Shown piece after piece: positions 1-7,497 of a stretch of 10,775 nucleotides of DNA. Position 1 is the first letter of the stretch. Each line of letters starts with the position of its first letter. The translations under genes were made by a program, and so were the position numbers. A model generated the notes under the pieces. The model searched no databases, had not been told where the DNA came from, and worked only from the letters and a program-made list of their open reading frames with translations. The stretch covers positions 1 to 10,775 of the forward strand of contig JACVCA010000029.1 of the NCBI GenBank assembly GCA_016742295.1, in the 5' to 3' direction. The DNA is from Alphaproteobacteria bacterium (GTDB lineage Bacteria; Pseudomonadota; Alphaproteobacteria; JAGOMX01).

Positions 1-964
1 AGCCAATATCAATCGCTTCATTATTGTAGTCAACTGCAAGCTCTTCACGCGCAGCCCCTGACTCTTCATTGGCCGCAGTTAAAACAAGAGTTCCTTGATC
101 AATACTTAACCTTACTCCCGCTAATCGTCCTACCGAAACTGTAGCCACACGATCAACCGCTTCTGAAAACATTTTTATCGGCAATTGAACCATCTTATCG
201 TTTGCCTGTGGAATTGCAGCTGCATAATCTGGATAGGTTCCATCAATCAACCTCGAAGTCACATAAGCCTTCTGAATAGTGACCGCAATCTGCATCTCAG
301 AAATCGAAATCTGAATATCCTCTTGTACATCTGCAATCAATTTTAGAACTTCTGTTACAGTCTTACGGGAAATGATGATACCAGGCATACCTTCAGCACC
401 CTGCGGAAGCGGCACTGAGACTTGGGCCAAACGGTGACCATCAGTGGCCACAGTGCGCAAATTCTGATCTTTGCTAACATGGAAATAAACCCCATTTAAA
501 AAATAGCGCGTCTCTTCAGTGGACATTGCAAACCGAGTACGATCAAGCAAATAACGCAACTGTGCTCCTGGTAATATGAAATTATAAGGAAGTACGCCTG
601 ACGTAATCATGGGGAAATCTTCAGCTGGCAAACTAGGCAACTTAAAGTTTGAGGGCCCTGAACAAATAACCATTTGACTAGTATTTGAATCAAACCCAAG
701 AGATATTTCTGCCCCATCACTAAGTTTACGTACAATATCATAAAGCATATGAGCTGAGACAGTGATCTGGCCTTCTTGTTCAATTAAAGCAGGAATTTTT
801 TCGACAATTGAAAATTCGAGATCTGTTGACGTGAGTTTTAATTCATTACCTGCAGCACTTAAGAGGATATGTGATAAAATGGGCATGGTTGTGCGTCTTT
901 CGACGACCCCTTGTCCATGCGAAAGCGCTTTTAAGAATGTATTCCGGTCAATTGTCAATTTCAT
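1..964 (-). CDS. dnaN: DNA polymerase III beta subunit (sliding clamp), 3' part beyond the window
   Basis: The beta clamp is a ring-shaped dimer that encircles DNA and tethers the replicative polymerase. The reverse strand is open from an ATG at 964 to the window edge, giving about 321 residues of an expected 365-375, so the C-terminal end lies outside. The protein starts MKLTIDRNTF. It carries recognisable family blocks: RTTMPILSHI near residue 25, a T-DLE segment near 48, YFLNGVYFH, ATDGHRLA in the middle domain, and DGTYPDY followed by RVATVSVGR in the last third. The start is supported by an AAGG motif about 10 bases upstream. It lies 42 bases downstream of dnaA in the same direction, the usual dnaA-dnaN arrangement, so co-transcription is likely. 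No damage is visible in the part seen. Family assignment is very secure. Confidence 0.97.
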   Translation of the reverse strand, partial: MKLTIDRNTFLKALSHGQGVVERRTTMPILSHILLSAAGNELKLTSTDLEFSIVEKIPALIEQEGQITVSAHMLYDIVRKLSDGAEISLGFDSNTSQMVICSGPSNFKLPSLPAEDFPMITSGVLPYNFILPGAQLRYLLDRTRFAMSTEETRYFLNGVYFHVSKDQNLRTVATDGHRLAQVSVPLPQGAEGMPGIIISRKTVTEVLKLIADVQEDIQISISEMQIAVTIQKAYVTSRLIDGTYPDYAAAIPQANDKMVQLPIKMFSEAVDRVATVSVGRLAGVRLSIDQGTLVLTAANEESGAAREELAVDYNNEAIDIG

Positions 965-1006
965 TGCTTATATACCTTATTTTTTTACAAAATTAATTCC
1001 TGGCTT

Positions 1007-2422
1007 TTATGCCTGCAACATGCGTCTTAGCATTTCTACGTCAGCACTTAAGCTCGGATCTTCGGCGATCAATTCTTCCACCTTTTGTACCCCATGCATC
1101 ACAGTTGTATGATCTCGTCCCCCAAAGCTGCGTCCAATTTCAGGAAGCGATTTTGAGGTTAGCTTTTTAGCCAAATACATGGCAATTTGACGGGGTCTTA
1201 CGATTGTTCTTGAACGCTTGGCAGCATGCATATCACTGGTTCGAATATTAAAATGTTCAGCAACCTTTTTCTGGATTTCCTCAATGGTCACTCGACGATT
1301 ATGCGCTCGTAAAAGGTCACGCAACACATCGTTAGTCATATCAAGGGAAATTTCACGGCCCACCAGGGTAGAATGTGCTACCACTCGGGTTAAAGCGCCT
1401 TCAAGTTCGCGGACATTTGAGGTAATTTTATGAGCTAAAAATTCAAGCACTTTACCGGGAACTTCAAGGCTAAGTTGATCGGCCTTAGCTTGTAAAATAC
1501 CCAGCCGCAATTCATAAGTCGTAGGGTGAATATCAGCCACAAGCCCCCACCCCAGGCGCGATCTGAGACGCTCTTCCATCCCCTCAAGGTCAGAAGGAGA
1601 CTTATCCGCAGATACAATAACTTGATGATTTTGATCAACCAAGGCATTAAAAGTGTGAAAAAACTCTTCTTGAGTTGAGTCTTTACCACTAATAAATTGA
1701 ACATCATCAATCATCAAGACATCTACCGAACGGAATTGATCTTTAAATGCAACCGTATCCCTAAACCGCAAGGCACGAATAAATTGATACATAAACTTTT
1801 CAGCAGAGATATAAATCACACGCCTTGAAGGATGACAGGCCCGAATATGCCACGCAATCGCATGCATAAGATGAGTTTTACCAAGCCCAACGCCACCATA
1901 AAGAAACAAAGGATTAAAGCTTACTGTATCTGCTTCAGCAACCCGTAGTGCTGCTGCATACGCAAGTTCATTAGGTTTACCCACAACGAAATTCTTAAAA
2001 GTTAAGCGTGAATCGAGAGGCGCACTAAAATGTTCTGGAAAACTCGTCTGCTCTTCTGTTTTATCGCGCGTAGAGGAAGGTTCTTGATGGATTTCAGAGG
2101 GAGAACCATTTGGGTGAGGTTCACTTAAAGGGGGTTGGACAATAATATCAATTGCAAGAATCTGAGAATTTTGCTCTCTGCAAAACTCTAAGATTGCTTC
2201 GGCATAATTTTTTAAAACCCAGTCACGGGTAAAACGCGTGGGACTTGCCAAGATAAGAGTTCCCGCATTAAAATGAATAGATTGAAGAGGCTCAAGCCAG
2301 CTTCTGAATTTAGCGTCCCCCAGTTTTTCGCTTAGTTTAGCCTGAACACACGCCCAATCCTCCAGATAGGATGCCTGTTCTTGTTGCGATGCTGGAGTAG
2401 AGCTAGTTGGCAACACTGACAT
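1007..2422 (-). CDS. dnaA: Chromosomal replication initiator protein DnaA
   Basis: DnaA binds DnaA boxes at the origin, oligomerises with ATP and melts the DNA to start replication. All four domains are visible (numbering from the ATG at 2422, 471 residues). Domain I, for helicase loading, is at about 20-95. A variable charged linker runs to about 138. The AAA+ domain has Walker A GGVGLGKT at 176-183, Walker B VLMIDDVQF at 235-243, an arginine-finger box RLRSRLGWGL near 285, and a sensor 2 Arg in NVRELEGAL near 338. The DNA-binding helix-turn-helix ends in the signature GGRDHTTVMHG near 434-444. An in-frame GTG at 2434 would add four residues. I prefer 2422 because a GGA lies 7 bases before it and nothing similar precedes the GTG. 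The gene is intact and of normal length, and lies between rpsT and dnaN on the same strand. Confidence 0.97.
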   Translation of the reverse strand: MSVLPTSSTPASQQEQASYLEDWACVQAKLSEKLGDAKFRSWLEPLQSIHFNAGTLILASPTRFTRDWVLKNYAEAILEFCREQNSQILAIDIIVQPPLSEPHPNGSPSEIHQEPSSTRDKTEEQTSFPEHFSAPLDSRLTFKNFVVGKPNELAYAAALRVAEADTVSFNPLFLYGGVGLGKTHLMHAIAWHIRACHPSRRVIYISAEKFMYQFIRALRFRDTVAFKDQFRSVDVLMIDDVQFISGKDSTQEEFFHTFNALVDQNHQVIVSADKSPSDLEGMEERLRSRLGWGLVADIHPTTYELRLGILQAKADQLSLEVPGKVLEFLAHKITSNVRELEGALTRVVAHSTLVGREISLDMTNDVLRDLLRAHNRRVTIEEIQKKVAEHFNIRTSDMHAAKRSRTIVRPRQIAMYLAKKLTSKSLPEIGRSFGGRDHTTVMHGVQKVEELIAEDPSLSADVEMLRRMLQA

Positions 2423-2534
2423 TGAAATATCCACTCTTGGACTGGTTAAATAGATCTATTGTAAAACTGCCAAATTTTCCCCTTGGCACTGTTAACACTC
2501 TAACATACTCACGATACTATGTATTCATTAACTC

Positions 2535-2564
2535 TTGGTTGTCCAAAAAATGCTTGCATATAAT
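2535..2564 (+). promoter_or_regulatory. Candidate sigma-70 promoter pointing away from dnaA
   Basis: On the plus strand, TTGGTT (2535-2540) and a perfect TATAAT (2559-2564) are 18 bases apart. No plus-strand gene follows. Transcription would run through the dnaA-rpsT gap towards the inverted repeat at 2631-2650 and then antisense to rpsT. In such AT-rich DNA a chance match is quite possible. I found no equally good promoter for dnaA itself on the minus strand. Confidence 0.3.
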
Positions 2565-2630
2565 AGCTTTTTGCACAAACATTTTCTGCTACTTCAGACT
2601 TACATAAAAAAAGTACCTGCAACTCTGGAA

Positions 2631-2657
2631 CTTAGAATATAAATTCTAAGAGCTTTT
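2631..2657 (+). terminator. Perfect 8-bp inverted repeat with a short T tract, possible terminator
   Basis: CTTAGAAT and ATTCTAAG are perfect inverted repeats around a 4-base loop (2631-2650). On the plus strand they are followed by AGCTTTT. The stem is AT-rich and the T tract short, so it would be a weak intrinsic terminator. Read on the minus strand it lies just after the rpsT stop codon, where it could end or attenuate the rpsT transcript before dnaA, but no T run follows directly in that direction. Confidence 0.35.
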
Positions 2658-2661
2658 AAAG

Positions 2662-2928
2662 TTAACTTGCAAGAGCCTTAATGCGCGCGGCTGTACGTGA
2701 TAACTTCCGCGCTGCAGTATTAATATGGAGAAGATTGTGACGAACCTCTTTCATAATAAGAGGCTCCATTTCACGGAAAGCTTTTTGTGCATATTCTTTT
2801 TGCCCCGAAGTAATTGCCTCTTCCATCTTGCGGATATATGTCCGCATACGTGTCCTACGAGCCTGATTTACCTTCGTTTTTCGTTCGGTTTGACGAATAC
2901 TTTTTAGGGATGACTTATGATTTGCCAT
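2662..2928 (-). CDS. rpsT: 30S ribosomal protein S20
   Basis: S20 is a primary 16S rRNA-binding protein of the small subunit. The 88-residue product has the expected length and begins MANHKSSLKSIRQ, the classic S20 N-terminus with lysine/arginine-rich helices. It continues with RRTRMRTYIRK and ends in HRNA-contact-type repeats around NTAARKLSRTAARIKAL. The ATG at 2928 has a GAG about 8 bases upstream. It sits 60 bases downstream of rpsU and upstream of dnaA on the same strand. The rpsT-dnaA order is common in alphaproteobacteria. The stop codon lies inside a 10-base palindrome (AAGTTAACTT) just before the 2631-2650 inverted repeat. Confidence 0.97.
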   Translation of the reverse strand: MANHKSSLKSIRQTERKTKVNQARRTRMRTYIRKMEEAITSGQKEYAQKAFREMEPLIMKEVRHNLLHINTAARKLSRTAARIKALAS

Positions 2929-2988
2929 AACTGATGCTCAATTCCTATAACTCAAATAAGTGATTCAATAGATTTTTTAAACATAGAC

Positions 2989-3192
2989 TTAATAGCCTTC
3001 ACGTTCCATACGCCTGCGCATAACTTTACGGATACGACGAACAGCTTCACCCTTTTCACGCAAGCGCTTTTCACATGGTTTTTCAAAATGACGACGTAAT
3101 TTCATTTCTCGAAAAACGCCTTCTCGTTGAAGTTTTTTCTTTAATACGCGCATCGCGCGATCAACATCATTATCACGAACTGTTACAAGCAC
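2989..3192 (-). CDS. rpsU: 30S ribosomal protein S21
   Basis: S21 is a small, very basic protein of the 30S subunit that helps mRNA binding during initiation. The 67-residue product shows the family pattern: VTVRDNDVDRAMRVLKKKLQ, then GVFREMKLRRHFEKP, then an arginine-rich C-terminus. It starts with GTG at 3192. This start is well supported because a strong purine-rich ribosome-binding site, AAAGGGGAG (3202-3210), lies 9 bases upstream and the family N-terminus begins right there. It is divergent from the COQ9-like gene with about 90 bases between them, and probably co-transcribed with rpsT 60 bases downstream. Confidence 0.95.
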   Translation of the reverse strand: MLVTVRDNDVDRAMRVLKKKLQREGVFREMKLRRHFEKPCEKRLREKGEAVRRIRKVMRRRMEREGY

Positions 3193-3222
3193 TAGGAATG
3201 ACTCCCCTTTCTGAAAAATAGC

Positions 3223-3251
3223 TTAAAATTGTTTAACTGACGCACTATAAT
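3223..3251 (+). promoter_or_regulatory. Candidate sigma-70 promoter for the COQ9-like gene
   Basis: TTAAAA (3223-3228, four of six consensus positions) and a perfect TATAAT (3246-3251) are separated by 17 bases. The start of transcription would fall near 3258, about 25 bases before the preferred ATG at 3283. The element sits in the short divergent gap between rpsU and the COQ9-like gene. Confidence 0.5.
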
Positions 3252-3282
3252 ATAACTTTATGCTTAAGTGAAGAGAAAAATA

Positions 3283-3909
3283 ATGCCTACACCTTCCACT
3301 AACCTACCAGTGTATAACAAAGTAATTAATTGTACATTAAAGCATGTACCTGTTGAAGGCTGGACTCTTAATGCTTTGAATTTGGGTGCCATAGAGGCTG
3401 AAGTAAACAACCAAGACGTACTGGTGTTTTTTAACCATAATATGGATAACGTTATCTCCTATTATAGTGAGATGTTGGATCTGCAAATGACTCAAATGCT
3501 GGAGAGTTATAACCTTGAAACTAGGAAGATCCGTGAACGAATTGCTTTAGCTGTGATGACCCGACTCGAGCTCATGGCCCCCCATCGTGAAGCTGCAAAG
3601 CGCACCGCTTCTTATCTTGCTTTTCCTACCAAACTGCCTTTTGCATTACGGTTACTTTATAAGACTGTAAATACCATGTGGTACTGTGCTGGCGACACTG
3701 CCACAGACTTTAATTTTTATACCAAGAGAGGGCTCTTAACAGGAGTTTACAGTAGTGCGTTCATTTATTGGCTGAATGACCAAAGTGCTGGTTTTGCTGA
3801 TACCCGTGCCTTTGTTGAGCGGCGCATCAGTAATGTAATGGTAATTCCTAAGATGAAAGGTCGTATTCAGGAGTTTTGTAAAATTTTCCGCAAGCCTTTT
3901 GGGTTTTAG
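3283..3909 (+). CDS. COQ9-family ubiquinone biosynthesis protein
   Basis: COQ9 proteins resemble TetR regulators in fold but bind lipids. In mitochondria COQ9 supports the Coq7 hydroxylase step of ubiquinone synthesis, and bacterial members are assumed to do the same. Family features seen (208 residues from the ATG at 3283): a GWT motif at 26-28, KIRERI at 82-87 followed by RLELMAPHREAAKR, the hallmark block with MWYCAGD, then TDFNFYTKRGLL ending near 152, FVERRI at 177-182, and a basic amphipathic C-terminal helix that would touch membrane. A GTG at 3268 would add five residues, but it has no ribosome-binding site, while AGAG lies 7 bases before the ATG. Neighbouring rpsU is a frequent companion of COQ9 in alphaproteobacteria as I recall it. 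The molecular role here is inferred from the family. Confidence 0.88.
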   Translation: MPTPSTNLPVYNKVINCTLKHVPVEGWTLNALNLGAIEAEVNNQDVLVFFNHNMDNVISYYSEMLDLQMTQMLESYNLETRKIRERIALAVMTRLELMAPHREAAKRTASYLAFPTKLPFALRLLYKTVNTMWYCAGDTATDFNFYTKRGLLTGVYSSAFIYWLNDQSAGFADTRAFVERRISNVMVIPKMKGRIQEFCKIFRKPFGF

Positions 3910-3983
3910 TACCCCCTAAAGCCTTTCATAGTATCTCTCTTTCTATATAAGAGTCTTTACATTTGAAGGAGGATTCTTCTTTT

Positions 3984-4073
3984 ATGATTTTCTGCTGGAG
4001 AGGAAATGATGATGAAAATAACAAGAGAAGTCTAGAGGATATAATCTGTGTGCGTAAACAAAACAAAAGATGA
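3984..4073 (+). CDS. Possible 29-residue small protein behind a consensus ribosome-binding site
   Basis: In the 238-base gap before dapF, the consensus-like AAGGAGGA (3966-3973) lies 10 bases before an ATG that opens 29 codons. The peptide begins MIFCWRGNDDENNK and ends in KQNKR. It has two cysteines, no membrane segment and no family I recognise. A second purine run, GGAGAGGAA, precedes a triple ATG at 4006 in another frame (nine codons). No clear promoter was found upstream. It could be a real small protein, a leader peptide for dapF or chance. The rest of the gap shows nothing I can name. Confidence 0.25.
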   Translation: MIFCWRGNDDENNKRSLEDIICVRKQNKR

Positions 4074-4112
4074 TTTTACTTACAAGGTAAGCGTAACTTC
4101 CCCAAAATCCTC

Positions 4113-4141
4113 TTTTCTTTCAACAACAATCTGCATACAAT
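4113..4141 (+). promoter_or_regulatory. Weak candidate promoter directly in front of dapF
   Basis: TACAAT (4136-4141) matches the -10 consensus at five of six positions. The element 17 bases upstream, TTTTCT (4113-4118), is poor. If used, transcription would begin at or next to the dapF ATG at 4148, giving a leaderless message. This would fit the absence of any ribosome-binding site before dapF. Confidence 0.25.
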
Positions 4142-4147
4142 CCGCCC

Positions 4148-4987
4148 ATGACTTATGAATTTATTAAAATGAATGGACTTGGGAATGATTTTGTCATTTT
4201 TGATGGACGTACCTCAATAATACATTTTACTCCGCAAGAGCTTAGTGCAATTGCAGATCGTCATATGGGGGTAGGCTGTGATCAGATTATTATTCTAGAA
4301 CCTGCCTTAAACCCCAACGCAGACCTTTTTATGCGCATTTATAATGCCAATGGCAGTGAAGCTGAAGCCTGTGGGAACGCCGCACGCTGTGTAACCTGGC
4401 TTATGACCAGAGACTTAAAGTCTCCAAGCATCGATATTGAAACTGTATCGGGTCTAAGGCACGGACGATGTGTGGCAGAGAACGAAGTTGAAGTAGAAAT
4501 GGGACAGGCTTCTTTTGAATGGGATAAAATTCCTTTGAGTTATGCCTGCGACACGCTCTCACTTGATCTTCCTTTTGGCCTTAAAAATGCAAGTGTAGTC
4601 AATGTTGGCAACCCCCATCTCATTTATTTTATTGAAGAGGACAAATTTACCGATATTCATAAACTTAGTTCTGAGCTTGAATGTTACTCCCTCTTCCCCC
4701 AAGGTATTAATATTAACGCAGCACGAATTATAAATTCTAAGACTATTAAACTTGAAGTTTGGGAACGAGGAGTTGGCCTTACTCGAGCATGTGGCACTGG
4801 AGCATGCGCTACAGTAGCAGTGGCAGTAAAAAAGAATCTTGTGGCACCCAGTTGTAGGGTGATTCAACCCGGCGGTTCCTTAAAGATTGAAATTGACGCC
4901 GACAACCACATCAAGATGACTGGGCAAGTTGCTGAAAATTTTCGCGGCAGCTTCCCTTCATCATTCTTTCAAAATACTAAGTCTTAA
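4148..4987 (+). CDS. dapF: Diaminopimelate epimerase
   Basis: DapF is a cytoplasmic, cofactor-free racemase that turns LL- into meso-diaminopimelate, the precursor of lysine and of the peptidoglycan cross-link. The 279-residue product has normal length and both catalytic cysteines: Cys75 in EACGNAARC and Cys215 in TRACGTGAC. Substrate-binding blocks are also present: MNGLGNDFVIFDGR at 8-21, VGCDQI at 42-47, NVGNPHLI at 152-159, WERG at 205-208 and PGGSLKI near 241. The ATG at 4148 fits the family N-terminus, but there is no Shine-Dalgarno sequence before it (the bases are CCGCCC). It implies that this organism still makes DAP-type peptidoglycan. ftsY follows after 32 bases. The family is certain. 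Confidence 0.96.
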   Translation: MTYEFIKMNGLGNDFVIFDGRTSIIHFTPQELSAIADRHMGVGCDQIIILEPALNPNADLFMRIYNANGSEAEACGNAARCVTWLMTRDLKSPSIDIETVSGLRHGRCVAENEVEVEMGQASFEWDKIPLSYACDTLSLDLPFGLKNASVVNVGNPHLIYFIEEDKFTDIHKLSSELECYSLFPQGININAARIINSKTIKLEVWERGVGLTRACGTGACATVAVAVKKNLVAPSCRVIQPGGSLKIEIDADNHIKMTGQVAENFRGSFPSSFFQNTKS

Positions 4988-5019
4988 GGCTGAAAAATTA
5001 AAATAAAGGAATTATATTT

Positions 5020-5946
5020 ATGACGGAAGAGGCAAAACCAGGTTGGCTGGGCCGTTTAAAGGCAGGTTTAAAACGGTCCTCTAGTAAACTTACTGAAGGG
5101 GTTGCAGCAATCTTGGTAAAACGTAAACTAGATCAAGAAGCCCTTGAGGAGCTTGAGGAATTATTGATTTCCAGTGATTTAGGCGTTAAAACTGCAGCAA
5201 GTTTTACAGCAAACCTGGCAAAAAATCGTTTTAATCAAGATGTTAGTGATAAAGAAATTCGTACAACGCTTGCTGAAGAAATTACCGCAACCTTAAGTCC
5301 CGTAGCAATTCCTCTTCAACTTGGAGTTCACAAGCCCCACATCATTCTTATGGTTGGCGTTAATGGGAGCGGTAAAACTACGACAATAGGTAAACTTGCA
5401 CAAACATGGAATGAACAAGGACTTAAAGTGCGGATGGTTGCAGGTGATACCTTCAGAGCTGCAGCTGTTGAACAACTGCAAAAGTGGGGCGAGAAAATCG
5501 GGGTGCCAGTTGACGTGGGCCAACCGAAAGCTGATGCTGCAGGGCTTATCTATGATGCATGCTTGCGGTCGCAAAAGGCGGGAGATGATGTATTGTTAAT
5601 TGATACTGCCGGGCGCTTGCAAAACAAAGATCACCTTATGGCTGAATTAAATAAAGTATACCGTGTGATTCAAAAGTTTGATTCCTCAGCACCTCACAGT
5701 TGCCTTTTGGTACTTGATGCAACCACAGGGCAAAATGCACATTCACAAGTTGAAATATTTGCTCAGACTGTGAATTTAACCGGCCTTATCATGACTAAAC
5801 TCGACGGTACAGCGCGAGGCGGTGTCATTGTCAGCCTTGCGGAGAAATTTAGTTACCCAATTCATGCTATTGGAGTTGGTGAAGGTGCCAATGATCTGCG
5901 GCCTTTTGATGCAGAAAGCTTTGCTAAAAACTTGTTGGAGCTTTAA
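5020..5946 (+). CDS. ftsY: Signal recognition particle receptor FtsY
   Basis: FtsY is the membrane-associated GTPase that receives ribosomes bound to the signal recognition particle and hands them to the Sec translocon. The 308-residue protein consists of the N and G domains only, with a short basic-amphipathic start (WLGRLKAGLKRSSSKL) that can contact lipid. The long acidic A domain of enterobacterial FtsY is absent, as is usual in small alphaproteobacterial versions. GTPase motifs are in order: GVNGSGKTTT at 113-122, DTFRAAAVEQL at 143-153, DTAGR at 195-199, TKLDGTARGG at 259-268, and GVGEGANDLRPFD at 285-297. AAAGGA lies about 10 bases before the ATG. It probably shares a transcript with dapF. 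The tRNA-modifying gene mtaB, often found between dapF and ftsY in relatives, is not here. Confidence 0.97.
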   Translation: MTEEAKPGWLGRLKAGLKRSSSKLTEGVAAILVKRKLDQEALEELEELLISSDLGVKTAASFTANLAKNRFNQDVSDKEIRTTLAEEITATLSPVAIPLQLGVHKPHIILMVGVNGSGKTTTIGKLAQTWNEQGLKVRMVAGDTFRAAAVEQLQKWGEKIGVPVDVGQPKADAAGLIYDACLRSQKAGDDVLLIDTAGRLQNKDHLMAELNKVYRVIQKFDSSAPHSCLLVLDATTGQNAHSQVEIFAQTVNLTGLIMTKLDGTARGGVIVSLAEKFSYPIHAIGVGEGANDLRPFDAESFAKNLLEL

Positions 5947-6021
5947 AAATCTTGAATAGATCTATGATTGTGCGTTAATTTAAGCGACAATATTAAGAAT
6001 AAATAAAATTGGAGTTATAAC

Positions 6022-7497
6022 ATTACACAGCCTTTTAAAAATGTAACAGATATTGTTGAATGTACATCAGGTACGCAAGCTTTAGAGCATATTCTGCGCA
6101 TTTATAATGATAGTCTTACAAAAATTCGTAATTCATTTAGTGCCTTAATTTCTGACACTTCGAAAGCATGCGAAGATGTCATTTATCAAGGTGCCAATTA
6201 TCCGTATATTGGTATTAATGTGAAGCTTGCCAATGTGCATATTGATGCACGCCTGGCCTTTGGGGTTGCTTTAGAGCCGGGATTATACGGCACTACCCTC
6301 ACACGACCCGATCTTTTTGGCGCTTATTTTCGCGAGCAAATTGATCTTTTAATTGAACATCACAAAGTTCCGGTTATTGTAGGCGTCAGTAAGGATCCTA
6401 TCCCAGTCCCTTTTGCGCTTGATCCAAATAATTTGGAGACCAATCATGATCAACTCCCAGCATTAAAGTTGGATGTCACCTTACCGGATTTAAGCCGCGT
6501 CAATGATGATATAGCAAACAGCGTTTATCAACTGACAGTAGGTCAAGAACTTCCCCTATCGCTTTTCAGTGCAGAGCGGGTAGATTATTCTCTGCACCGT
6601 TTGCATCATTATACAGGAACTGCTCCAGAACACTTTCAACAATTTATTCTTTTGACCAACTATCCCCGTTATGTAAAAGAGTTTATTGCCTTTGCTCACG
6701 AAGAACTTAGCAAAGAGAACGGCTATACTGCTTTTGTGGAACCCGGTGATTACATTACTTCCCATCATATGAAAGGGTTGGCTCCGGAAGGAGAGCGCCT
6801 GAGTAATCTCCCGCAAATGCCGGCCTATCATCTCAAACGTACAGACGGACAAGGAATTACATTTATTAACATTGGGGTCGGACCCAGCAACGCTAAAACT
6901 ATTACTGATCATCTTGCAGTCTTACGTCCCCATTGCTGGTTGATGCTTGGTCACTGTGGAGGTCTAAGACGCAGTCAGCTGCTAGGCGATTATGTCCTTG
7001 CTCATGCTTATGTGAGAGACGATCATGTGCTGGATGAGGATTTACCGCTTGCAGTCCCCATTCCTGCTATTGCTGAAGTTCAAGTTGCACTTCAAGAAGC
7101 CGTAGCAAATATTACAGGATTGCATGGACTTGACATGAAGACACGCATTCGGACAGGAACTGTATTGACGACCGATAACCGCAATTGGGAACTGCGGTCT
7201 AAAGAACTTTTCCCTTTGTTTAAACAAACTCGCACCATTGCAGTTGATATGGAGTCTGCAACGGTTGCAGGCAATGGCTTCAGGTTCCGGGTTCCCTATG
7301 GAACTCTTTTATGCGTCTCCGATAAACCTATTCATGGGGAAATTAAGTTGAGGGGAATGGCCAATAATTTCTACAGAGACCGCATCCAGCAGCATCTCAA
7401 GGTTGGACTTGAGACCATCCGGCTTTTAAGAGAAGGTGGCGTTAAAATTCTGCACTCCCGCAAATTACGCGGCTTTGATGAACCACCCTTTCGATAA
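6022..7497 (+). CDS. amn: AMP nucleosidase, with a probable ATT start codon
   Basis: AMP nucleosidase splits AMP into adenine and ribose 5-phosphate and helps control the adenylate pool. The C-terminal catalytic domain (nucleoside-phosphorylase fold) is clear: GVGPSNAKT, GHCGGLR, DYVLAHAYVRDDHVLD, DRNWELR, VDMESATVAG, and SDKPIHGEIKL with the probable catalytic Asp near residue 434. It ends HSRKLRGFDEPPFR, almost as in E. coli. The first ordinary in-frame start is a GTG at 6220, giving 425 residues. That would remove the conserved N-terminal start of the regulatory domain (QALEHILRIYNDSL, then NYPYIGINV), which is open and homologous upstream. There is no ATG, GTG or TTG between the stop at 6004 and 6220. 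The ATT at 6022 lies 7 bases after GGAG (6011-6014) and gives 491 residues starting (M)TQPFKN, close to the 484 of E. coli. The function is secure; the start is inferred. Confidence 0.9.
   Translation: MTQPFKNVTDIVECTSGTQALEHILRIYNDSLTKIRNSFSALISDTSKACEDVIYQGANYPYIGINVKLANVHIDARLAFGVALEPGLYGTTLTRPDLFGAYFREQIDLLIEHHKVPVIVGVSKDPIPVPFALDPNNLETNHDQLPALKLDVTLPDLSRVNDDIANSVYQLTVGQELPLSLFSAERVDYSLHRLHHYTGTAPEHFQQFILLTNYPRYVKEFIAFAHEELSKENGYTAFVEPGDYITSHHMKGLAPEGERLSNLPQMPAYHLKRTDGQGITFINIGVGPSNAKTITDHLAVLRPHCWLMLGHCGGLRRSQLLGDYVLAHAYVRDDHVLDEDLPLAVPIPAIAEVQVALQEAVANITGLHGLDMKTRIRTGTVLTTDNRNWELRSKELFPLFKQTRTIAVDMESATVAGNGFRFRVPYGTLLCVSDKPIHGEIKLRGMANNFYRDRIQQHLKVGLETIRLLREGGVKILHSRKLRGFDEPPFR

Noticed and set aside
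762..1112. Plus-strand open frame of 116 codons
   Set aside because: It lies antisense to dnaN and dnaA, which are certain, and has no recognisable content.
2407..2607. Plus-strand open frame of 66 codons across the dnaA start
   Set aside because: No ribosome-binding site, overlaps the dnaA N-terminus, aromatic-rich content typical of a chance frame in AT-rich DNA.
2435..2661. Replication origin next to dnaA
   Set aside because: Only one relaxed DnaA-box match (TTTTGCACA, 2569-2577) was seen, with no cluster of boxes. A 12-base palindrome AATAGATCTATT (2449-2460) has a 10-base counterpart after ftsY near 5953, so it is not origin-specific. GC skew over the genome would be needed.
3897..3930. 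Terminator after the COQ9-like gene (GGG and TTTAG against CCC and CTAAA)
   Set aside because: The possible stems are 3-5 base pairs, compete with each other and are not followed by a T run.
7042..7274. Minus-strand open frames inside amn
   Set aside because: Shadows of a strongly conserved coding region.
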